This document shows, in pieces, positions 59,669-64,000 of a DNA stretch of 64,000 bases; position 1 is the stretch's first letter; every line of letters starts with the position of its first letter. The position numbers and the translations under genes are program-made. Under the pieces are notes generated by a model. The model was not told the origin of the DNA, made no database searches, and was given only the letters and a program-made list of their open reading frames with translations. This DNA is from Candidatus Saccharimonadota bacterium (GTDB taxonomy: Bacteria > Patescibacteriota > Saccharimonadia > Saccharimonadales > Saccharimonadaceae): positions 1 through 64,000 of the forward strand of contig JAFWLT010000001.1 in NCBI GenBank assembly GCA_017510925.1. Direction: 5' to 3'.

Positions 59669-60716
59669 CTTTTTTGCCTCTAATCGCCTGCTGATACGGC
59701 CAATATCCAGTAAGAATCGTAAAGATAAGAGAAAGCGCCCTTGCCATCACTACTGTGATTACAGAAATCGCAATTGCTTCTTCCGTGCCACCTAAGAGAA
59801 TTCCCATCACGCCAGCCATACCTAGTTCATATGGCCCATATGGCACAATTCCATCAAATACCGAACCAATTGCTTCACCTACCATAATTACTGGCAAAAT
59901 TTCTGGCCGGCCCATTGCGCAAGCCACAATCCAATATACTCCAATTTCACAAAGGCTATAAATAAATCCCCACATCGTAGGTTTTAGCAAAGATTTTTTG
60001 TCTTTTTTAACAATCACTACGCAGTCGTGAATAGAAAGGAAATAATCTTGTACTTTTTCTCGTCTAAATAAACTCTTTTTATGCCCAAATGTTACTGTTC
60101 TCACCACAAAGGCAATAAATTTTCCAACCAACATTGCAAACCATTCAATACGTTTTTTGGAACTTGCTACATAAATAATCAAACCTAAAATTGTAAATAC
60201 ACCCATATTCATTAGAAGCGACACCCAAATAATCCACGTAGCTTCTGCTGGAATTGATCCAAGCGCAAATAAAATCAAAACGGCGATCAATGCCTGCACA
60301 TAATTTACTACTGTAGTAATTCCAAATCTAAAAATATAAAGAAAGCTAGCCTGTCCAGCCGTTACGTCAAAAGAACGTAATCTATAAGTAAGATAAGCAA
60401 GGCCACCAAGAGCACCTGCCGGCACTGCCCGGTTTACAAAGTTTAATTCTGTAGAAATTTTTAGTTTTTCTTTCTTTGAGAAAATTTTGTGATATTTAGT
60501 CTCAAGATACGAGAAAAAAATCTGCCCACAAGCATAGTACATAAATAGTTGCTCTGGCACAAGTAAGAGAATCACAAAAATATTAGTATGATTAAGATTT
60601 TCAAAAGTTTCTACAAACCCATCCCAGTTTTGATAAATTACATAACCTACTAAGCCAAAAGTCGCGATCGAAATAATCGTGCGCCACGGAAAACTAAACT
60701 TGCGCTTCTTAGCCAT
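59649..60716 (-). CDS. LPG-synthase-TM/UPF0104-like polytopic membrane protein
   Basis: A 355-aa protein from MAKKRKF; the longer frame begins in the promoter. About eight membrane helices; ELNFVNRAVPAGALGGLAYLTYRL and GIVPYGPYELGMAGVMGILL match the lysylphosphatidylglycerol synthase TM / flippase-like family (PF03706). It may flip or modify a lipid-linked glycan; the substrate is unknown. TGGTATAAT ends 6 nt before the ATG. Confidence 0.8.
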   Translation of the reverse strand: MAKKRKFSFPWRTIISIATFGLVGYVIYQNWDGFVETFENLNHTNIFVILLLVPEQLFMYYACGQIFFSYLETKYHKIFSKKEKLKISTELNFVNRAVPAGALGGLAYLTYRLRSFDVTAGQASFLYIFRFGITTVVNYVQALIAVLILFALGSIPAEATWIIWVSLLMNMGVFTILGLIIYVASSKKRIEWFAMLVGKFIAFVVRTVTFGHKKSLFRREKVQDYFLSIHDCVVIVKKDKKSLLKPTMWGFIYSLCEIGVYWIVACAMGRPEILPVIMVGEAIGSVFDGIVPYGPYELGMAGVMGILLGGTEEAIAISVITVVMARALSLIFTILTGYWPYQQAIRGKKDGQSNS

Positions 60717-60722
60717 AACCAA

Positions 60723-60731
60723 ATTATACCA
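60723..60731 (-). promoter_or_regulatory. Leaderless extended -10 promoter
   Basis: TGGTATAAT overlaps the last codons of tyrS. Confidence 0.68.
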
Positions 60732-61989
60732 CTATTGCAAACTTATTTTTGCCCTTTTTAATAATTGCCGTCTGATTTACTGGCATATCGTCAGTAACTT
60801 TTACACCATTAATAGAAATTGCGCCCTGTGCTATAAATTCACGTGCCTTTTTCTTGGATTCAGCAAGACCAGTCTCAACAATCACATCAAGAAGTTGAGT
60901 TCCTTTAGCTTTTACTGGCAGATATGCAGAAAATTCTGAAATTTCGTCTTCAGAAAATTCTGAAAAATCTGTTTCTTTTGAGAATAAAGTATTAGATAAA
61001 TTCTCTACTGCCTCAGCACATCCTGCACCGTGTACTACTTTAGTTGCTCCATAGGCCAAGGCTTTTTGAGCAATTCTCATTTCTGGATGTTCTCTGTGTC
61101 TAGCCAAAATGTCATCAATCTCAGCTGGCTCTAAGAGCGTATAGATTTTAAGCAAGCTCTCTACTGCTTCATCTGGCTGATTCATCCAGAATTGATAAAA
61201 ATCAAAGATAGATGTGTAGTTGCCAGAACCATTGTCAGTAGCAGCTAGCCAAATAGCATTACCTTCAGACTTACCAAATTTTTTGCCAGTTACTGGGTCA
61301 ATTACTAGTGGTGTACTCCATACATCAGCCTTGGCGTTTTCAAGCCGAGAAATCAAATGAATACCACTTGTACAGTTGCCATATTGATCTGCTCCACAAA
61401 GTTGCAAACTCACTCCGTATTCACGGAAAAGATGCAAGAAATCATAGCCCTGGATCAAAGTATAAGAAAACTCTGCATAAGAGATGCCAGAACCACCAGC
61501 CCCAATCCTATTTTGTACAAATTGCCTATCAAGAAGTTGAGTCATCGAAAAATTCTTGCCAATTTCGCGCAAGAATGCAAGGTAGTTCATATTCTTAAAC
61601 CAATCTAGGTTGTCTACCATTGTAAGGCCAGGAGTTACATAATCTCGCACCTCACCATCACCAGCGTTAATTACCTTTTCGATTTGAATTCTAATGCAAT
61701 CCTTGTTGTGTTCTACCTCTTCTAGAGACTTTAGATCGCGTTCGCCGTTTTCTTTTGGATCGCCAATTTGGCCAGTCGCCCCACCAACAAGAAGATATGG
61801 TTCGTAACCGTGACGCACAAAACAAGCACACATCATTAGTGCTGCAAGATTACCAATTGTGAGAGAATCTGCTGATGGATCTGCACCCCAATAAAATTTC
61901 TTAGATTCCCGGGTGTCTAAATCTTCTGGGTTTTTAATGGTAGTTTCGGCCGTAAAGCCACGATAGATTAGTTCCTCTGATAATTTCAT
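60724..61989 (-). CDS. tyrS: Tyrosyl-tRNA synthetase
   Basis: A 421-aa class I synthetase: FYWGADPSADSLTIGNLAALMM (HIGH-type variant SLTIGNL), GGATGQIGDP, YAEFSYTLIQGYDFLHL, QLCGADQYGNCTSGIHLI, KFGKSEGNAIW (KMSKS variant) and a C-terminal S4 domain (AREFIAQGAISINGVKV). TGGTATAAT ends 6 nt before the ATG. Confidence 0.96.
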   Translation of the reverse strand: MKLSEELIYRGFTAETTIKNPEDLDTRESKKFYWGADPSADSLTIGNLAALMMCACFVRHGYEPYLLVGGATGQIGDPKENGERDLKSLEEVEHNKDCIRIQIEKVINAGDGEVRDYVTPGLTMVDNLDWFKNMNYLAFLREIGKNFSMTQLLDRQFVQNRIGAGGSGISYAEFSYTLIQGYDFLHLFREYGVSLQLCGADQYGNCTSGIHLISRLENAKADVWSTPLVIDPVTGKKFGKSEGNAIWLAATDNGSGNYTSIFDFYQFWMNQPDEAVESLLKIYTLLEPAEIDDILARHREHPEMRIAQKALAYGATKVVHGAGCAEAVENLSNTLFSKETDFSEFSEDEISEFSAYLPVKAKGTQLLDVIVETGLAESKKKAREFIAQGAISINGVKVTDDMPVNQTAIIKKGKNKFAIVV

Positions 61990-61995
61990 ATTTAT

Positions 61996-62004
61996 ATTAT
62001 ACCA
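61996..62004 (-). promoter_or_regulatory. Leaderless extended -10 promoter of tyrS
   Basis: TGGTATAAT, 6 nt before the ATG. Confidence 0.7.
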
Positions 62005-62006
62005 TA

Positions 62007-62015
62007 TGATATAAT
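62007..62015 (+). promoter_or_regulatory. Leaderless extended -10 promoter
   Basis: TGATATAAT ends 6 nt before the ATG at 62022. A divergent promoter pair lies in a 32-bp gap. Confidence 0.7.
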
Positions 62016-62021
62016 TTAGTT

Positions 62022-63104
62022 ATGTATTTAGCAGTGCTCGGCCGAGAGCCGGAATTATCAAATGTAGAGCTAGAATCACTTTTTGGTAAAATCACCCATC
62101 TTACCAATAATTTATCTCTGTTCAATAGCAAAACCACGCCAGACATCAATCGTCTTGGCGGTTCCCTCAAGCTTGCCGAAAAATTATCCGAAAGACCTCT
62201 AGAATTCTTAAGTAAAATCGAAGATGGCAAAATCACCATCGGCATTTCAGACTACTCTAAAGGCGCTTCCAAAAAATCCACCACGCTCGAGGCAATGAAA
62301 CTAAAAAAGATTCTCACCCGCCACGGCAGAAGTGTCCGCGTAGTTTTAGGTGATGACGCTGTGCTTTCTACCGCCACTTCCCTTCACAACGGTCTTTCTG
62401 GCAAAAACCTAAGAAAAGTTGAATTCATCAAAGTAGATAATGATTATTACAGAGTAATTGGCGTTCAAGATATTGATGCCTACTCTCGCCGCGACCAAGG
62501 TCGCCCAGCAAGAGATGCCAAAGTCGGTATGCTCCCACCAAAACTCGCCCAAATTTTAATTAATCTCTGCGGTCCATTAAGGCAAGGTTCCGTTATTTTA
62601 GACCCCTTCTGTGGCACTGGCGTTTTACTCCAAGAAGCTCTTCTTATGGGCTACTCCGCCTACGGCACCGACATCAGCGACCGCATTGTTGGCTTTGCAA
62701 AAAAGAATCTAGATTATTTCAAATTCACAGATTATAAATTAGAAGTTGGAGATGCTACAAATCACAAATGGAATCCAATTGACGCCATCGCTTGCGAAGG
62801 CTATCTTGGCAAACCTATGTCAAACATTCCTTCCGAAATAGAGTTAAAAGAACAAAAACAAGAATGCTCCTCTATTATTTTGGGCTTTTTAAAGAATTTA
62901 TCAGGCCAAATCTCAAAAAACACTCCAGTAGTGATTGCTGCCCCTGCCTGGCTTCGTGAAAATGGCGAATATTCCAGGCTAGAAATACTTGACCAAATAG
63001 AGAATATGGGGTATAATGTAGAGAATAAATCGCGCGAGGGTCTTTTTTATCACAGAGAAGGGCAAATCGTAGCGAGAGATATAATAATATTAAGGAAAGT
63101 TTAA
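62022..63104 (+). CDS. Trm11/Trm-G10-like tRNA guanine-N2 methyltransferase
   Basis: A 360-aa protein: N-terminal domain of THUMP-like proteins (about 1-165), SAM motif I VILDPFCGTGVLLQEALLMG, YGTDISDRIVGFAKKNL, and motif IV AIACEGYLGKPM where bacterial MTases have D/NPPY. EG-x-LGKP is the pattern of the archaeal/eukaryal Trm11/TRMT11 group. Likely tRNA G10 methylation. Its stop abuts the rpmA ATG. Confidence 0.8.
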   Translation: MYLAVLGREPELSNVELESLFGKITHLTNNLSLFNSKTTPDINRLGGSLKLAEKLSERPLEFLSKIEDGKITIGISDYSKGASKKSTTLEAMKLKKILTRHGRSVRVVLGDDAVLSTATSLHNGLSGKNLRKVEFIKVDNDYYRVIGVQDIDAYSRRDQGRPARDAKVGMLPPKLAQILINLCGPLRQGSVILDPFCGTGVLLQEALLMGYSAYGTDISDRIVGFAKKNLDYFKFTDYKLEVGDATNHKWNPIDAIACEGYLGKPMSNIPSEIELKEQKQECSSIILGFLKNLSGQISKNTPVVIAAPAWLRENGEYSRLEILDQIENMGYNVENKSREGLFYHREGQIVARDIIILRKV

Positions 63105-63377
63105 ATGTCACACGTAAAAGCTGGAGGTACCTCCAAGAATATCCACAATAACCCTGGTCAAAGACTTGGTGTTAAGCGTTTTGGTGGCCAAAAGGTTAAA
63201 AACGGTGAAGTTATCGTTCGCCAAACAGGCGCTACCAAGATTGCCGGCCCTGGCACTTATATGTCTCGTAATTTCACTATTCACGCTGCCAAAGATGGCG
63301 TAGTTACCTTTGTTAAAACCAAAAAGACTCACTTCTCTGGCAAATCTTTGCCACGCATCCGCGTAGAAGTCCGCTAA
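63105..63377 (+). CDS. rpmA: Ribosomal protein L27
   Basis: A 90-aa protein: SHVKAGGTSKNIHNNPGQRLGVKRFGGQKVKNGEVIVRQTGATKIAGPGTYMSRNFTIHAAKDGVV is bL27. The N-terminal MSHVKAGG is mature-like, with no cleavable Firmicutes-type extension. Co-transcribed with the methyltransferase gene; a terminator follows. Confidence 0.97.
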   Translation: MSHVKAGGTSKNIHNNPGQRLGVKRFGGQKVKNGEVIVRQTGATKIAGPGTYMSRNFTIHAAKDGVVTFVKTKKTHFSGKSLPRIRVEVR

Positions 63378-63386
63378 AAAGACATC

Positions 63387-63416
63387 AAAATAACCCCATA
63401 AATGGGGTTATTTTTT
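63387..63416 (+). terminator. Bidirectional Rho-independent terminator
   Basis: AAATAACCCCA-TAAA-TGGGGTTATTT stem followed by T6, between convergent rpmA and the FISUMP gene. Confidence 0.9.
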
Positions 63417-63428
63417 GTTCTGGCTAAA

Positions 63429-64000
63429 TTATTTAGGAACGCAACGGATATAGAACCCAGCATCTATTGGACCATAATCTCCATTAGGAGTATAAAGTGT
63501 ACCATTATTATTACCAAGCCAATAACGCCCAGTAGAACTATATTTAGTAGAACTCCAATAGATGCCATATGTAGTGTATCCAAATCCATTATTCGTGCCA
63601 GATATAAATCCATCGTCATAATAACGTCCACCAAGAGTTGCTTTAAGCAAACTTTGATTGCCAATAACATTAGAAATTTCAGTACTATTTGGCATTCTCC
63701 AACCAAGTGGGCAGATATCGTATGTAGCATCATTATTATTTGTCGGTCCAAGAATAGTCCCACCAGTAGCTGCAACATAATTATACCAAGCACCATATGT
63801 GGCATCACAAGTTTGTTCTGGGTCAGTATCGGAATATGCCCAAACACCAGTAGAAGTAGTGTGATTTGCTGCTATGTTTGTATCGCCAGGAGTTAAAGTT
63901 CTAGCAGTTGGTGTTGCGCTATAAGTAGTACCGGAACCATCGCAGCCGATAGCTAGATTTCTTGTCATCCAAACTTTGCTGCCAATCTTTGCAATAGAAT
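63429..64000 (-). CDS. FISUMP-domain surface protein, copy 3 (3' end only; runs off the right edge)
   Basis: The C-terminal 190 aa of a FISUMP protein: VWMTRNLAIGCDGSG, CDATYGAWYNYVAATGG, DICPLGWRMPNSTEI, GIYWSSTKY, YIRCVPK. The frame stays open to the window edge (SIAKIGSKVW before MTRN), so the Met at 63968 is internal. It is a third paralogue of the proteins at 26.6 and 51.3 kb. Confidence 0.87.
   Translation of the reverse strand, partial: SIAKIGSKVWMTRNLAIGCDGSGTTYSATPTARTLTPGDTNIAANHTTSTGVWAYSDTDPEQTCDATYGAWYNYVAATGGTILGPTNNNDATYDICPLGWRMPNSTEISNVIGNQSLLKATLGGRYYDDGFISGTNNGFGYTTYGIYWSSTKYSSTGRYWLGNNNGTLYTPNGDYGPIDAGFYIRCVPK

Overview
The window looks like a chromosome segment of an ultra-small, host-dependent bacterium of the Candidate Phyla Radiation (Patescibacteria), most probably Saccharibacteria (TM7). 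The evidence is very compact gene packing, a 23S rRNA gene with its own promoter and no 16S gene directly before it, secreted proteins with FISUMP (Fibrobacter succinogenes major paralogous) domains, a VirB6-like membrane protein, many short membrane-anchored proteins of unknown function, and a core of translation and repair genes with few biosynthetic genes. The lineage is an inference from gene content. UGA acts as stop in several tight overlaps, so the UGA=Gly code of Gracilibacteria/SR1 does not apply.

Layout. 0-0.55 kb: 5' end of 23S rRNA (minus strand) with a perfect consensus promoter. 0.5-6.5 kb: cell-envelope and secreted proteins (DUF916-like protein, WxL-like secreted protein, thioredoxin-like and rhodanese-like pair, secreted HNH nuclease, Pro-rich surface protein, membrane metalloprotease). 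6.5-11.5 kb: ychF, then rplS-rnhB/yraN and radA-ruvC-ruvA. 11.5-15 kb: a 981-aa secreted protein and a membrane partner. 15-20.1 kb: murC-like, tsaE-tsaB (truncated), and clpC-clpP under a CIRCE operator. 20.1-24.8 kb: galU, an InlB-repeat surface protein and a three-gene membrane cluster. 24.8-32 kb: lepA, a FISUMP protein, pnp split in two frames, truB and rpsO. 32-37.6 kb: small alarmone synthetase, PRC-barrel protein, recA-nudix-recX, murB-folD. 37.6-43.5 kb: VirB6-like pair and a DUF11-like surface protein. 43.5-46.6 kb: a GC-richer accessory region of two transcription units, each bounded by inverted repeats, next to tRNA-Gly and tRNA-His. 46.9-51.3 kb: tpiA, a phosphomannomutase-like HAD protein and a PfkB-like/aldolase fusion. 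51.3-64 kb: FISUMP protein, ppa, glyQS, a two-component-like pair ahead of recO, xseA/xseB, a flippase-like membrane protein, tyrS, a Trm11-like methyltransferase, rpmA, and a third FISUMP gene cut by the window edge.

Two promoter styles are visible. About two dozen genes have TGnTATAAT ending 6-11 nt before the start codon with no room for a Shine-Dalgarno site, which predicts leaderless mRNAs. 23S, the WxL-like gene, the InlB-repeat gene and the accessory units instead have full TTGAC(A/T)-17-TATAAT promoters; the protein genes among them have longer leaders and Shine-Dalgarno sites.

The most unusual feature is a pair of 114-bp foldback elements inserted in frame in truB and recX. They share a GC-rich core that encodes SRPSSR, and their outer arms are gene-specific inverted repeats. 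They resemble Rickettsia palindromic elements in behaviour and may be a new class of protein-coding insertion. Other items of note are the PfkB/aldolase fusion with a lost kinase motif, the one-base split of pnp, a histidine kinase without its histidine, and the inverted-repeat-bounded accessory units.
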